In this document: positions 9,164-17,719 of the stretch, in pieces
Position numbering within the stretch: the stretch's first letter is position 1
Layout of the letters: every line of letters starts with the position of its first letter
Position numbers and translations under genes: made by a program
The notes under the pieces: model-generated
Seen by the model: the letters and a program-made list of their open reading frames with translations, nothing else
Database searches by the model: none
Told to the model about the DNA's origin: nothing
Assembly: GCA_021159885.1 (NCBI GenBank)
Contig: JAGHDO010000087.1
Coordinates: forward strand, 1-51,813
Source of the DNA: Synergistota bacterium
GTDB taxonomy: Bacteria > Synergistota > GBS-1
Length of the DNA stretch: 51,813 bases
Direction of reading: 5' to 3'

Positions 9164-10453
9164 TTGTTTGAGCCTATAAAAAATCTATTTAGAATACCTG
9201 ATCTAAAGCGGAGAATACTGTTTACTCTCTTCGTTCTATTTATATATAGGCTTGGTGTTCACATTCCAACACCGGGTATAGATACTGCTGCTCTGATGAA
9301 GCTATTTACCAAGGGAGGGATCCTTGGGTTTCTGGATCTATTTGCGGGGGGAGCCCTAAGGAGATTTTCCATATTCGCTCTTGGCGTTGCCCCTTATATA
9401 AACTCTGCTATAGTAATGCAGCTTTTAACGGTCGTTATTCCCTACCTTGAAAAGTTGTCTAAGGAGGGAGAAGAGGGCAGGAAAAAGATAACTCAATACA
9501 CGAGATATGGAACGGTTCTTTTTGCTGCTTTGCAATCGTTTGGTCTAACCTTTTGGCTTGAACACCTTGGAGTGCTTTACGATACGAGTTTGGCATCAAG
9601 GCTTATCATTGTTGCTACTATAACTGCTGGAAGCGTTTTCCTTATGTGGTTAGGAGAGCAGATATCAGACCACGGTGTAGGAAATGGCATATCTATACTT
9701 ATATTCGCCGGTATAGTTGCGAGAATTCCCGCAGGGCTAACCCAGACTCTGTCCCTACTTAGAGTCGGAGAGCTAAGTTTTATAAACGTTTTGCTCTTCG
9801 TGGCTATAGCGATTCTCGTTGTGGCAGGTGTTGTCATGGTCCAGGAAGGACAGAGAAGATTGCCTATTCAGTATGCCAAAAGGATAGTAGGACGTCAGAT
9901 ATATGGAGGACAAACTACCTTTCTCCCTTTAAGGGTAAACATGGGAGGAGTTATCCCTATTATATTTGCATCTTCTATTCTTGTTTTCCCGAGTACTATA
10001 GCTCAATTTCTCCCAGAAGGAGCAAAAGGAGTGCTGTCTATTTTTAGACCTGGCCATCCTATATATATGGTAGCTTATGCGCTTCTTATAATATTCTTTA
10101 CCTACTTCTATACAGCGGTTATATTTAACCCTGCTGATGTAGCTAATAATCTTAAAAAATATGGTGGATTTATTCCTGGGATAAGGCCAGGTAAGCCGAC
10201 AGCAGATTATATAGAGAGAATACTATCGAGGGTAACATTGGGGGGAGCTATATTCTTAGCTGGTATTGCTCTTCTGCCGATAGTTTTGATGAGACTTGTA
10301 AATGTCACCACATTTTACTTTGGGGGTACGGCTCTCCTTATAGTGGTCGGCGTTGCTCTTGAAACGGTTCATCAAATAGAGGCATATCTTATAATGAGAC
10401 ATTATGAGGGATTTATAAAGAGAACTGGTAGTAAAGAGCTTTTTAGATTCTAA
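9164..10453 (+). CDS. secY: Protein translocase subunit SecY
   Basis: The channel subunit of the Sec translocon in the inner membrane. The 429-residue product has ten predicted membrane segments; conserved parts include RLGVHIPTPGID (TM1), the plug region with GGALRRFSIFALGVAPYINS, and the cytosolic C-terminal tail ending GFIKRTGSKELFRF. The start is TTG 9164, directly after the rplO stop, with the SD GAGGTG overlapping rplO. It forms a channel with SecE and SecG, which are not encoded in this window. Confidence 0.97.
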   Translation: MFEPIKNLFRIPDLKRRILFTLFVLFIYRLGVHIPTPGIDTAALMKLFTKGGILGFLDLFAGGALRRFSIFALGVAPYINSAIVMQLLTVVIPYLEKLSKEGEEGRKKITQYTRYGTVLFAALQSFGLTFWLEHLGVLYDTSLASRLIIVATITAGSVFLMWLGEQISDHGVGNGISILIFAGIVARIPAGLTQTLSLLRVGELSFINVLLFVAIAILVVAGVVMVQEGQRRLPIQYAKRIVGRQIYGGQTTFLPLRVNMGGVIPIIFASSILVFPSTIAQFLPEGAKGVLSIFRPGHPIYMVAYALLIIFFTYFYTAVIFNPADVANNLKKYGGFIPGIRPGKPTADYIERILSRVTLGGAIFLAGIALLPIVLMRLVNVTTFYFGGTALLIVVGVALETVHQIEAYLIMRHYEGFIKRTGSKELFRF

Positions 10454-10468
10454 AGGAGGGAGTAGAAA

Positions 10469-11125
10469 TTGGCTTTTAGAATGGTTTTTCTTGGGCCTCC
10501 TGGTGCCGGTAAAGGTACACAGGCTTCTTTATTGAAAAGTAAATATGGAATTGCGCACATTTCCACAGGGGATATACTCAGAGAGGCAGTTAAGAAGGGG
10601 ACGGAACTTGGTAAAAAGGCTAGAGAGTATATGGATAGGGGATTACTCGTACCGGATGAGATAATAATTGGAATAATAGAGGAAAGGCTTGCTGAACCAG
10701 ACGCGCAGAAGGGATTTATACTCGATGGCTTTCCAAGAACCATACCTCAGGCAGAGGCTCTTGACCGTCTTTTGGAAAAAAAGCGAATATCGCTAAATGC
10801 GGTATTTCTCTTTAACGCTAATAAGGAAACAATTCTTGAACGCCTTACCGGTAGAAGGGTTTGCAAAAAGTGTGGTGCTCTTTATCACATTAGGTATTCA
10901 CCTCCGAAGATAGAAGGGGTTTGTGATAAATGCGGTGGGGAGCTTTACCAAAGAGACGATGATAAGGAGGAAACAATTCTAAGAAGGCTTGATGTTTACA
11001 GAAATCAAACTGAGCCTCTTATAGATCACTATAGAAAGAAAGGTATTCTAATTGAGCTTGATGCAAATAAGGATTCAAAAGAGGTTCTTGCTGAAATAGA
11101 GAGGTGGATGAATTCTGGTAATTAG
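10469..11125 (+). CDS. adk: Adenylate kinase, zinc-lid form
   Basis: Interconverts ATP + AMP and 2 ADP in the cytoplasm. The 218-residue product has the P-loop GPPGAGKGT (residues 9-17), the NMP-binding domain with ISTGDILREA (31-40), the DGFPRT segment (86-91), and a long LID carrying Cys132, Cys135, Cys152 and Cys155, so the lid binds zinc as in Gram-positive and thermophilic enzymes. The start is TTG 10469 after AAAGGAGGG; the shorter ATG 10481 lacks an SD at proper spacing. The 3' end overlaps the probable start of map. Confidence 0.96.
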   Translation: MAFRMVFLGPPGAGKGTQASLLKSKYGIAHISTGDILREAVKKGTELGKKAREYMDRGLLVPDEIIIGIIEERLAEPDAQKGFILDGFPRTIPQAEALDRLLEKKRISLNAVFLFNANKETILERLTGRRVCKKCGALYHIRYSPPKIEGVCDKCGGELYQRDDDKEETILRRLDVYRNQTEPLIDHYRKKGILIELDANKDSKEVLAEIERWMNSGN

Positions 11126-11861
11126 CTCTGTAAAGGAGTTGGCTTTCGTTAAAGAGGCGTGCAGAATTGTGGCGGAGGTTCTAAGGAGAATAGAGGAGTC
11201 AATCAAGCCAGGCGTAAGCACTTTATATCTTGACAGAATAGCTGAAAGGTATATAAGGAGCAGGGGAGGAATACCAGCGTTTAAAGGCTATAGGGGATAT
11301 CCAGCTACCATTTGTGCTTCGGTTAATGAGGAGGTAGTTCATGGAATACCATCCCAAGATAAGATTCTGAGGGAGGGTGACATTATAAGTATAGATGTTG
11401 GCGTTAAATATAAAGGATATTATGGGGATGCAGCAAGGACGTTTATGGTCGGAAACGTGAGTGATGAAGCAAGGGAGCTTATTAGAGTAACGCGTGAGTC
11501 CTTGAGTGTTGGTATAGGAGTAGCTAAGAAGGGAGCGAGAATCGGGGATATAGGTGAGGCAATACAAAACTACGTTGAATTACATGGTTTTTCTGTTGTT
11601 CGGGATTATGCGGGACACGGCGTGGGAAGAGAGCTTCATGAGCCTCCACAGATTCCTAACTTTGGAAAACGAGGAACCGGTCCTGTTCTTGAGGAGGGGA
11701 TGCTGTTAGCGATAGAGCCAATGGTTAACGCTGGTGGATATGAGGTGGAGGTTCTGTCGGATGGCTGGACCGTAGTTACCAAGGACAGATCCCTTTCAGC
11801 TCACTTTGAACATACGATTCTTGTGAGAAAGGAGGACGCCTTAGTATTAACGGAGGTTTAA
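11112..11861 (+). CDS. map: Methionine aminopeptidase type I, non-canonical start
   Basis: Removes N-terminal Met from nascent proteins. The five metal ligands are all present: with a start at 11112 they are Asp95, Asp106, His169, Glu202 and Glu233, a constant offset of two from E. coli (97, 108, 171, 204, 235). Start problem: the first usual start codon, TTG 11139, touches its SD-like AAAGGAG with no spacer and would cut nine conserved residues. The open frame extends upstream through ILVISSVKELAF, which aligns with the family N-terminus (M-I-x-I-K-S-x-E-E-I), so translation probably begins at ATT 11112 or CTG 11115, 5-8 nt after GAGGTGG and inside adk. The gene itself is certain, the start is not. 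Confidence 0.9.
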   Translation: MLVISSVKELAFVKEACRIVAEVLRRIEESIKPGVSTLYLDRIAERYIRSRGGIPAFKGYRGYPATICASVNEEVVHGIPSQDKILREGDIISIDVGVKYKGYYGDAARTFMVGNVSDEARELIRVTRESLSVGIGVAKKGARIGDIGEAIQNYVELHGFSVVRDYAGHGVGRELHEPPQIPNFGKRGTGPVLEEGMLLAIEPMVNAGGYEVEVLSDGWTVVTKDRSLSAHFEHTILVRKEDALVLTEV

Positions 11862-11878
11862 AGGACCTAATTGGAAAA

Positions 11879-12142
11879 GTGGTGATTTCCAAAGCGGGAA
11901 AGGATAAGGGCAAATGGTACGTTGTAATTGGCTACGATGTGGAGAATGAGAGGGTTTTGGTATGCGATGGGGAAAAGAGAAAAATAGAAAAGCCAAAACG
12001 CAAGAATTTAATCCATCTTCAGTTCACGAATTACTATTTATGGGATATCAGAGATAAGCTCCTAAAAGGACAAAGGGTTCTTAATGAGGAGGTAAGAAAT
12101 GGTATAAGAAGGTTTGTTGGGGAAGAGGAGGTGTGCAAATAA
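11879..12142 (+). CDS. KOW-domain putative RNA-binding protein (L14e-like)
   Basis: A small basic protein of about 87 residues with a KOW-type beta-barrel start (GKVVISKAGKDKGKWYVVIG) resembling eukaryotic/archaeal L14e; such genes occur between map and infA in Firmicutes and related phyla, with an unproven role in translation. The assigned start, GTG 11879, has no properly spaced SD; the conserved frame begins earlier (KDLIGKVV, from about 11861), and ATT 11870, 4-5 nt after AAAGGA, is an alternative. The gene follows map by under 20 nt and precedes infA by 3 bp. The KOW fold is well supported; the function is not known. Confidence 0.82.
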   Translation: MVISKAGKDKGKWYVVIGYDVENERVLVCDGEKRKIEKPKRKNLIHLQFTNYYLWDIRDKLLKGQRVLNEEVRNGIRRFVGEEEVCK

Positions 12143-12145
12143 TTT

Positions 12146-12364
12146 ATGTCTAAGGGAGATGTAATCGAGGTTGTGGGAAGGGTGGTGGAGCCTCTCCCTA
12201 ATGCCATGTTTAAGGTCCAGCTTGAAAACGGGCATACGGTTTTGGCTCACGTTTCCGGGAAAATGAGAATGAACTTTATAAGAATCCTGCCAGGTGATAG
12301 AGTTCTGGTTCAAATATCTCCATATGATATAAGCCGGGGCAGGATCGTCTATCGCTATAAATGA
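12146..12364 (+). CDS. infA: Translation initiation factor IF-1
   Basis: IF-1 occupies the 30S A site during initiation. The 72-residue S1/OB-fold protein has normal length and contains [40 protein letters not shown] and the ending [16 protein letters not shown] 12146 follows a GGAGGTG SD that lies inside the preceding KOW gene. Confidence 0.97.
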   Translation: MSKGDVIEVVGRVVEPLPNAMFKVQLENGHTVLAHVSGKMRMNFIRILPGDRVLVQISPYDISRGRIVYRYK

Positions 12365-12380
12365 GGAGGTGTTTACAACT

Positions 12381-12494
12381 TTGAAGGTAAGAGCGTCTGT
12401 GAAACCACGTTGTGAGAAGTGTAAAATCGTGAGACGTAGGGGAAAGGTGAGGGTTATCTGTTCTAATCCTCGTCATAAGCAAAGACAGGGATAA
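12381..12494 (+). CDS. rpmJ: 50S ribosomal protein L36, zinc-binding
   Basis: A 37-residue protein: the sequence runs [17 protein letters not shown] at the N-terminus and ends NPRHKQRQG, textbook L36. Zinc ligands are Cys11, Cys14, Cys27 and His32. The start is TTG 12381, about 11 nt after GAGGAGGTG (12363-12371). L36 completes the large-subunit structure near the L6/L16 region. It is the normal gene between infA and rpsM. Confidence 0.95.
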   Translation: MKVRASVKPRCEKCKIVRRRGKVRVICSNPRHKQRQG

Positions 12495-12517
12495 ACATAT
12501 AAGGGGGGAATAACATA

Positions 12518-12889
12518 ATGGCGAGAATAGCGGGTGTAGACCTTCCTCGCAATAAGAGGGTGGAAATAGCGTTAACCTATATCTATGGCATAGGGCTATC
12601 CCGCTCTAAGGAGATCCTTCGGAATACGGGAGTTAACCCGGATAAGAGAGTGAAGGATTTAACTGAGGAGGAAATAGCTAAGATAAGGGAATACATAGAG
12701 AAAAACTTTAAGGTTGAGGGAGAGCTGAGAAGAGAAGTAGTCATGAATATAAAGAGATTGATAGAGATAGGGTGTTATAGAGGTTTGAGACATAAGCTTG
12801 GTCTGCCCGTTAGAGGGCAGAGGACGAGAAGCAACGCGAGAACCAGAAAAGGTCCAAGGCGCACCGTTGGTGCTAAGAGGAAAAAATGA
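12518..12889 (+). CDS. rpsM: 30S ribosomal protein S13
   Basis: S13 forms bridge B1 contacts with L5 and touches the P-site tRNA through its tail. The 123-residue product begins [20 protein letters not shown] and contains [20 protein letters not shown] and the basic tail ending in GAKRKK. ATG 12518 lies after AAGGGGGG. It opens the alpha-operon part of the cluster. Confidence 0.97.
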   Translation: MARIAGVDLPRNKRVEIALTYIYGIGLSRSKEILRNTGVNPDKRVKDLTEEEIAKIREYIEKNFKVEGELRREVVMNIKRLIEIGCYRGLRHKLGLPVRGQRTRSNARTRKGPRRTVGAKRKK

Positions 12890-12912
12890 AAAACTATAAA
12901 GGAGGGTGAAAA

Positions 12913-13311
12913 ATGGCGCGTAAGAGATCACGTGGGAAGAGAAAGAGAAAAGAAAAAAAGAACGTTCCCAGTGGTGTAGCGCATATAAAGGCTACATTTA
13001 ATAACACGATAGTTACTATAACGGATAAGGAGGGAAACGTTCTGTGCTGGGCGAGTGGAGGAACGGTTGGATATAAGGGAACCCGAAAGTCTACTCCGTA
13101 TGCTGCTCAGCTTGCGGCTGAGCAGGTAGCTAAAAAGGCTATGGACCAGTTTGGAATGAGGGAAATAGATGTCTATGTTAAGGGTCCAGGAGCGGGAAGA
13201 GAGGCGGCTATAAGGTCTTTGCAAGCAGCCGGGTTGGAGATCAGAACTATAAAGGACGTTACCCCAATTCCCCATGATGGTTGTCGTCCCCCTAAGAGGC
13301 GCAGGGTTTGA
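12913..13311 (+). CDS. rpsK: 30S ribosomal protein S11
   Basis: S11 forms the platform near the E site. The 132-residue product has a basic N-terminus ([15 protein letters not shown]), the central [20 protein letters not shown] and the conserved end [19 protein letters not shown] 12913 follows AAAGGAGGGTG. Length is normal. Confidence 0.97.
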   Translation: MARKRSRGKRKRKEKKNVPSGVAHIKATFNNTIVTITDKEGNVLCWASGGTVGYKGTRKSTPYAAQLAAEQVAKKAMDQFGMREIDVYVKGPGAGREAAIRSLQAAGLEIRTIKDVTPIPHDGCRPPKRRRV

Positions 13312-13334
13312 TATCGAAAGGAGGTTGCTGATAG

Positions 13335-13970
13335 ATGGGAAGATATATCGGACCGGTATGTAGATTATGCAGGGCCGAGGGAATGAAGCTGTTTTTGAAG
13401 GGGGAAAAGTGCTATACCGATAAGTGTCCTTTTTCAAGGAGGCCCTTCCCTCCAGGAATGCATGGAAGGGATAGGAGAAGAAAGCTCACGGAATATGGTA
13501 TGAGATTAAGGGAGAAACAAAAGCTTAAGAGGATTTATGGAATGAGAGAAGAACAGTTTAAGAGGTTTTTTGAAATAGCGGCTAAACAAAAGGGTATGAC
13601 GGGTGATAACTTGCTTAGGCTTCTTGAAAGAAGATTGGATAACGTTGTTTATAGACTCGGTTTCGCTCCGAGTAGACGCGCTGCTCGGCAGGCGGTTAGC
13701 CATGGACATATATTAGTTAATGGAAGGAAGGTAACTGTTCCTTCATACTTAGTGGACCAGGGAGATGTAATAGAGATTAAGCCCAAAAGCAGGGAGTCTG
13801 AGCTCTTTAAACACATACCCGAGGACTCTAACTCGTCTTCCGTTCCAGCATGGCTTGAGCTTGAAGCTCAGAACTTCAGAGGCAGGGTATTAACCCTACC
13901 TGAGGTTGATCAGATAGATACCGCGAGAATGGTGAATATGCAGCTTGTTGTTGAGTTCTACTCCCGTTAG
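13335..13970 (+). CDS. rpsD: 30S ribosomal protein S4, zinc-binding form
   Basis: S4 nucleates 30S assembly and, in E. coli, represses the alpha operon. The 211-residue product has an N-terminal zinc site (Cys9, Cys12, Cys26, Cys31), the conserved [20 protein letters not shown], and an S4 RNA-binding domain ([20 protein letters not shown] to about residue 160). Many bacteria have lost these cysteines, so this is the ancestral C+ form. ATG 13335 follows AAAGGAGG. Confidence 0.97.
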   Translation: MGRYIGPVCRLCRAEGMKLFLKGEKCYTDKCPFSRRPFPPGMHGRDRRRKLTEYGMRLREKQKLKRIYGMREEQFKRFFEIAAKQKGMTGDNLLRLLERRLDNVVYRLGFAPSRRAARQAVSHGHILVNGRKVTVPSYLVDQGDVIEIKPKSRESELFKHIPEDSNSSSVPAWLELEAQNFRGRVLTLPEVDQIDTARMVNMQLVVEFYSR

Positions 13971-13983
13971 GAGGTTATGGAAA

Positions 13984-14943
13984 ATGAAATTGCTGACTCC
14001 TAACATCGAGACTAAGCAGCTTGATTCCAAATATGGTTTATTTTACATAGAGCCGTTGAATAGAGGTTTTGGAGTTACCCTTGGAAACGCATTAAGAAGG
14101 GTATTGCTGTCATCTTTGCCAGGAGCTGCGATTACTGCTGTTAGAATAGAGGGGGTTTTACACGAGTTCTCCTCTATACCGGGGGTTCGAGAAGACGTCA
14201 TAGAGATTCTCCTTAACGTTAAGAATATAAAATTGAAGCTTTTCTCCAACGAGCCCAAGATATTAAGAATCGATGTTCAAGGGGAACGTGAAGTGAAGGC
14301 GGGGGATATAGAACCCGATAGCGATGTTGAGATAGTTAATCCAGATCATCATATAGCTACGCTTGATGAAGATGCGAAATTCCGAATGGAGCTTTATGTG
14401 GAGAGGGGCATGGGCTATCTTCCGTTGGATCGGGAAAGAAACCCTGATCAACCTCTTGACTTTATGCTTATAGATGCCGTTTTTAGCCCAGTTTCTAAGG
14501 TGGCTTATAGGGTGGAGGAAACACGGTATGAGCAGTTTATGCAATGTGAGAAACTAATTATGGAGATATGGACGGATGGGAGGGTATCACCAGATGAAGC
14601 TCTATCAAGAGCTGCTAATATTTTGGTAGGATACTTTTCTCAGTTCTCTAAGCTGGTCTCAATCCCTGAAATGGAGAAGGAAGGCAAGGGGTCGGAATCT
14701 ATGGAAAGTGATTTACTTTCCCTTCCCATAAAGGAGCTTGAGTTATCTGTGAGGTCTGAAAATTGTCTCTTAAGGGCTGGTATAAAAACGGTGGGAGATC
14801 TTATTCAAAAGACCCCCGAGGAGCTCTTAAAGATAAGAAACCTTGGTAAAAAATCGTTGAAGGAGATAGAAGCGAGATTGCAGAAGCTTGGTTTGGAACT
14901 TCAAAAGGGAGAGAAGAAAGCCATCTCTAAGGAGGGAGAATAG
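13984..14943 (+). CDS. rpoA: RNA polymerase alpha subunit
   Basis: Dimerises to seed assembly of RNA polymerase; its C-terminal domain contacts UP elements and activators. The product of 319 residues has the alpha-NTD with [20 protein letters not shown] near residues 30-49 and the alpha-CTD with two HhH-like motifs ([15 protein letters not shown] and [20 protein letters not shown]). ATG 13984 is about 9 nt after TTAGGAGG; the open frame extends upstream into rpsD, but those 13 codons are not conserved. Confidence 0.97.
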   Translation: MKLLTPNIETKQLDSKYGLFYIEPLNRGFGVTLGNALRRVLLSSLPGAAITAVRIEGVLHEFSSIPGVREDVIEILLNVKNIKLKLFSNEPKILRIDVQGEREVKAGDIEPDSDVEIVNPDHHIATLDEDAKFRMELYVERGMGYLPLDRERNPDQPLDFMLIDAVFSPVSKVAYRVEETRYEQFMQCEKLIMEIWTDGRVSPDEALSRAANILVGYFSQFSKLVSIPEMEKEGKGSESMESDLLSLPIKELELSVRSENCLLRAGIKTVGDLIQKTPEELLKIRNLGKKSLKEIEARLQKLGLELQKGEKKAISKEGE

Positions 14944-14945
14944 GA

Positions 14946-15296
14946 ATGCGTCATCGTAAAAGAGGTAGAAAGTTAAGTAGATCTATGAGCCATAGGAGGC
15001 TCTTGCTAAGAAATCTCGCTATATCATTGATACTGAACAAAAGAATAATAACGACTGAGCCTAAAGCTAAGGAGCTGCGTAAGGTGGTTGAGAGATTGAT
15101 TACTAAAGCTAAAGAGGGAACCCTTCACGCAAGGAGGCAAGTCATAGCTTTTATTCCCCATAAGGAAGCAGTGAAGGTTCTCTTTAACGAGCTTGCTCCT
15201 CGTTATAGCGATAGGAATGGCGGTTATACGAGAATTCTTAAAATAGGGGAGCGTCGTGGGGATTCAGCTTTTATGGCAATGATCGAGCTCGTTTAA
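14946..15296 (+). CDS. rplQ: 50S ribosomal protein L17
   Basis: L17 lies at the tunnel exit. The 116-residue product begins [20 protein letters not shown] and contains [20 protein letters not shown] and the ending [17 protein letters not shown] 14946 lies 2 bp after the rpoA stop with an SD inside rpoA (AAGGAGGGAG). It is the last ribosomal-protein gene of the cluster; the transporter genes follow after 8 bp with no terminator. Confidence 0.97.
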   Translation: MRHRKRGRKLSRSMSHRRLLLRNLAISLILNKRIITTEPKAKELRKVVERLITKAKEGTLHARRQVIAFIPHKEAVKVLFNELAPRYSDRNGGYTRILKIGERRGDSAFMAMIELV

Positions 15297-15304
15297 GGTT
15301 TTAG

Positions 15305-16129
15305 ATGATCAAGCTTTTAAACGTAAAGTTTTCATATGGAGATAAGGTTGTTTTTGATGGAATTAATCTTGAGATACAGGATGGTGAGTGGATCGCATTA
15401 GTTGGAGCCAACGGCTCTGGTAAGAGTACGCTGGCAAAGCTCCTTAATGGAATCCTGATACCTACAGATGGAGATGTGATAGTAGATGGTCTTAATACAC
15501 GAGACGAGAGTTCCCTGTGGGAAATTAGAAAGCGTGTGGGAGTAGTTTTCCAAAACCCAGACACTCAAATAGTCGCTTCTGTAGTTGAGGAAGATATAGC
15601 TTTTGGTCCGGAGAATCTTGGGGTTCCTCCTGATGAGATAAGAAAGCGAGTGGATGAGGCGTTAGAGATGCTTCGTCTCACTCGCTTTCGTTCCTCTCCT
15701 ACCTATGCTCTTTCGGGAGGCCAAAAGCAAAAGCTTGCCATAGCTGGTATATTAGCTATGAAACCACGATATCTTGTGGTGGATGAGCCTACATCTATGC
15801 TTGATCCTCCCTCAAGAGAGGAAATTAACTCGATATTGCTTGATCTTCACAATAAGGAAAATCTAACGATAGTCTATTCAACGCATAATCCAGATGAGGT
15901 TCTTCTCGCTAATAGGGTTATATTGCTTAAAGATGGCAGGATAATATTTGATGGAAAGCCATTTGATTTCTTTTCTGATCCTGAGCTTCCTTGGAATGCG
16001 GGGGTTAAAATACCTGTAATGACTTATATAGCCTATCGTATAAGGAAGAGGGGAATAAAGGTAAATTTTCCGGTATTTAGTGCGGAAAGGTTGGCTGATG
16101 AGCTATGGCAATTAAAGTTAAGGAAGTAG
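15305..16129 (+). CDS. ecfA1: Energy-coupling factor transporter ATPase EcfA1
   Basis: One of two ATPases of an ECF-type vitamin/metal importer. The 274-residue product has Walker A GANGSGKS (residues 34-41), signature LSGGQKQKLAIAG, and Walker B YLVVDEPTS, plus the C-terminal extension typical of EcfA. It overlaps ecfA2 by 25 nt. The order rplQ-ecfA1-ecfA2-ecfT-truA is shared by many Firmicutes and related phyla. No substrate-binding S component lies nearby, so the module probably serves several S proteins encoded elsewhere. Confidence 0.94.
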   Translation: MIKLLNVKFSYGDKVVFDGINLEIQDGEWIALVGANGSGKSTLAKLLNGILIPTDGDVIVDGLNTRDESSLWEIRKRVGVVFQNPDTQIVASVVEEDIAFGPENLGVPPDEIRKRVDEALEMLRLTRFRSSPTYALSGGQKQKLAIAGILAMKPRYLVVDEPTSMLDPPSREEINSILLDLHNKENLTIVYSTHNPDEVLLANRVILLKDGRIIFDGKPFDFFSDPELPWNAGVKIPVMTYIAYRIRKRGIKVNFPVFSAERLADELWQLKLRK

Positions 16130-16932
16130 GATTTTGCTATGGACTTGGCTCTCCTCTTGAGGTAAGAGCTTTAAGTGGGGTTTCTTTCGAACTGGAACAT
16201 GGAGAAAATCTTGGCATTCTTGGCCCCACAGGCTCAGGAAAATCCACTTTGGTTCAGCTCCTTAATGCTTTGCTTCTTCCGACAGAGGGTGATGTTCTCG
16301 TAGATGGGTTAAATACCAAGGAAAGGAAAAATGGAAAAAGGATAAGAAAGCTTGTGGGAATGGTTTTCCAATACCCAGAAAATCAGTTTTTTGAAGATAC
16401 TGTGTATGACGAAGTGGCTTTTGGAGCGAGGAACTTGGGATTATCAGTGGATGAAGTAGATAGGCGAGTTCGCGAATCCATTAATCTGCTTGGTTTACCG
16501 GAGGATATTTTGAATAAATCCCCTTTTGAGATAAGCGGTGGGGAGAAGAGGAAAGTAGCTATAGCAAGCGCTCTTGTTAGAAAGCCCAAGTATCTTATAT
16601 TTGATGAACCGCTTGCAGGATTGGACTATCCGGGATCAAAGGCTCTCTTAAGGTTATTTAAGAGCTTGAGGAAACGTTGTTCCTTAATAATAGTTACTCA
16701 TACCCTCGATGAGCTTATTGGCTTTATAGATAAAGTACTTTTTCTCGAAAATGGCAGAGTTAAGGCTTTTGGTAAAATTATGGACTTATTGGATATCGAT
16801 GAGCTGAAAAGATATATACCAGTCGTGGATCTCCTAAGTAGACTTAAAAAGAGGGGCTTCGTCTTTAAGGGAAAATCGATAGATTTAAGCGGTTTAGAGG
16901 AGGAAATAGTAAAGAATGTCACATTTAGCTAA
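16105..16932 (+). CDS. ecfA2: Energy-coupling factor transporter ATPase EcfA2
   Basis: The partner ATPase of the ECF module. The 275-residue product has Walker A GPTGSGKS (residues 40-47), signature ISGGEKRKVAIASAL and Walker B YLIFDEPLAGLD. ATG 16105 lies inside ecfA1, and its own stop lies inside ecfT, so the three ecf genes are translationally coupled. The pair works as a heterodimer docked on EcfT. Confidence 0.94.
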   Translation: MAIKVKEVGFCYGLGSPLEVRALSGVSFELEHGENLGILGPTGSGKSTLVQLLNALLLPTEGDVLVDGLNTKERKNGKRIRKLVGMVFQYPENQFFEDTVYDEVAFGARNLGLSVDEVDRRVRESINLLGLPEDILNKSPFEISGGEKRKVAIASALVRKPKYLIFDEPLAGLDYPGSKALLRLFKSLRKRCSLIIVTHTLDELIGFIDKVLFLENGRVKAFGKIMDLLDIDELKRYIPVVDLLSRLKKRGFVFKGKSIDLSGLEEEIVKNVTFS

Positions 16933-17719
16933 CTTGAGAATAGGTGCTTTTATTCCCGTAGATTCTCCAATCCACCGCCTTGATCCTCGCTTAAAAATAG
17001 TGTCTACGCTGGTTTTGCTAACTTTTCTCTTTCTTGTAAGCTCGCCCTATAAGCTTATTCCCTATCTCATTTTCACGATAATGCTTTTCTATCTATCTAA
17101 GATATCCTTCTATACCATTCTTAGAGGTATAAAACCTGTCTTCTTTCTTCTCGCCTTTGCATTTATCTTTCAAATCTTTTTTACACCTGGTGAGGTTTTG
17201 GTCAGGCTGGGATTCCTTTCTATTACAAAGGAAGGCTTAAATTCAGGAATTCTAATCAGCTTTAGATTGCTCCTCCTCGTGTTTCTAACCAATCTTCTAA
17301 CTTTTACTACTTCTCCAGTTGAGATAACTGACGGTATAGAAGATCTGCTAAAATTTTTAAGGTTTGCTAAGGTTCCGTCTCATGAAATAGCTATGACCAT
17401 GAGTATCGCTTTAAGATTTATTCCTACATTGTTCGAGGAAGCGGATAGAATAATGAAAGCCCAGATGGCAAGAGGAGCGGAGTTTGGAGTGGGAGGATTT
17501 ACTAAAAGGATAAAAAGCTATATTCCGCTCGTTATACCCCTTTTTGTTGGTGTTTTCAGGAAAGCAGAAGAGCTGGCAATTGCTATGGAGACACGGTGCT
17601 ATAGAGGGGATGTCGGCAGGACGAAAATGAAGAAGCTAAAGCTAAAGCGCTTAGACTATGCAGGGATTTTGATTTTACTTTTGTTTTTGCTCATTAGCTC
17701 TCTCTGGGGATGGCGTTAG
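16916..17719 (+). CDS. ecfT: Energy-coupling factor transmembrane protein EcfT
   Basis: The scaffold membrane subunit linking the ATPases to S components. The 267-residue product begins with IPVDSPIHRLDPRLKIV, typical of EcfT, has about five to six hydrophobic segments, and carries the two Ala-Arg-Gly-type coupling motifs: MARGAEFG (Ala185-Arg186-Gly187) and METRCYRGD near residues 223-231. It overlaps ecfA2 by 17 nt and truA by 10 nt. Confidence 0.93.
   Translation: MSHLANLRIGAFIPVDSPIHRLDPRLKIVSTLVLLTFLFLVSSPYKLIPYLIFTIMLFYLSKISFYTILRGIKPVFFLLAFAFIFQIFFTPGEVLVRLGFLSITKEGLNSGILISFRLLLLVFLTNLLTFTTSPVEITDGIEDLLKFLRFAKVPSHEIAMTMSIALRFIPTLFEEADRIMKAQMARGAEFGVGGFTKRIKSYIPLVIPLFVGVFRKAEELAIAMETRCYRGDVGRTKMKKLKLKRLDYAGILILLLFLLISSLWGWR

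Noticed and set aside
15305-17719. Cobalt- or nickel-specific Cbi/Nik transporter
   Set aside because: Gene order and the EcfA1/EcfA2 pair match the shared ECF module; no CbiM-like S component is present.
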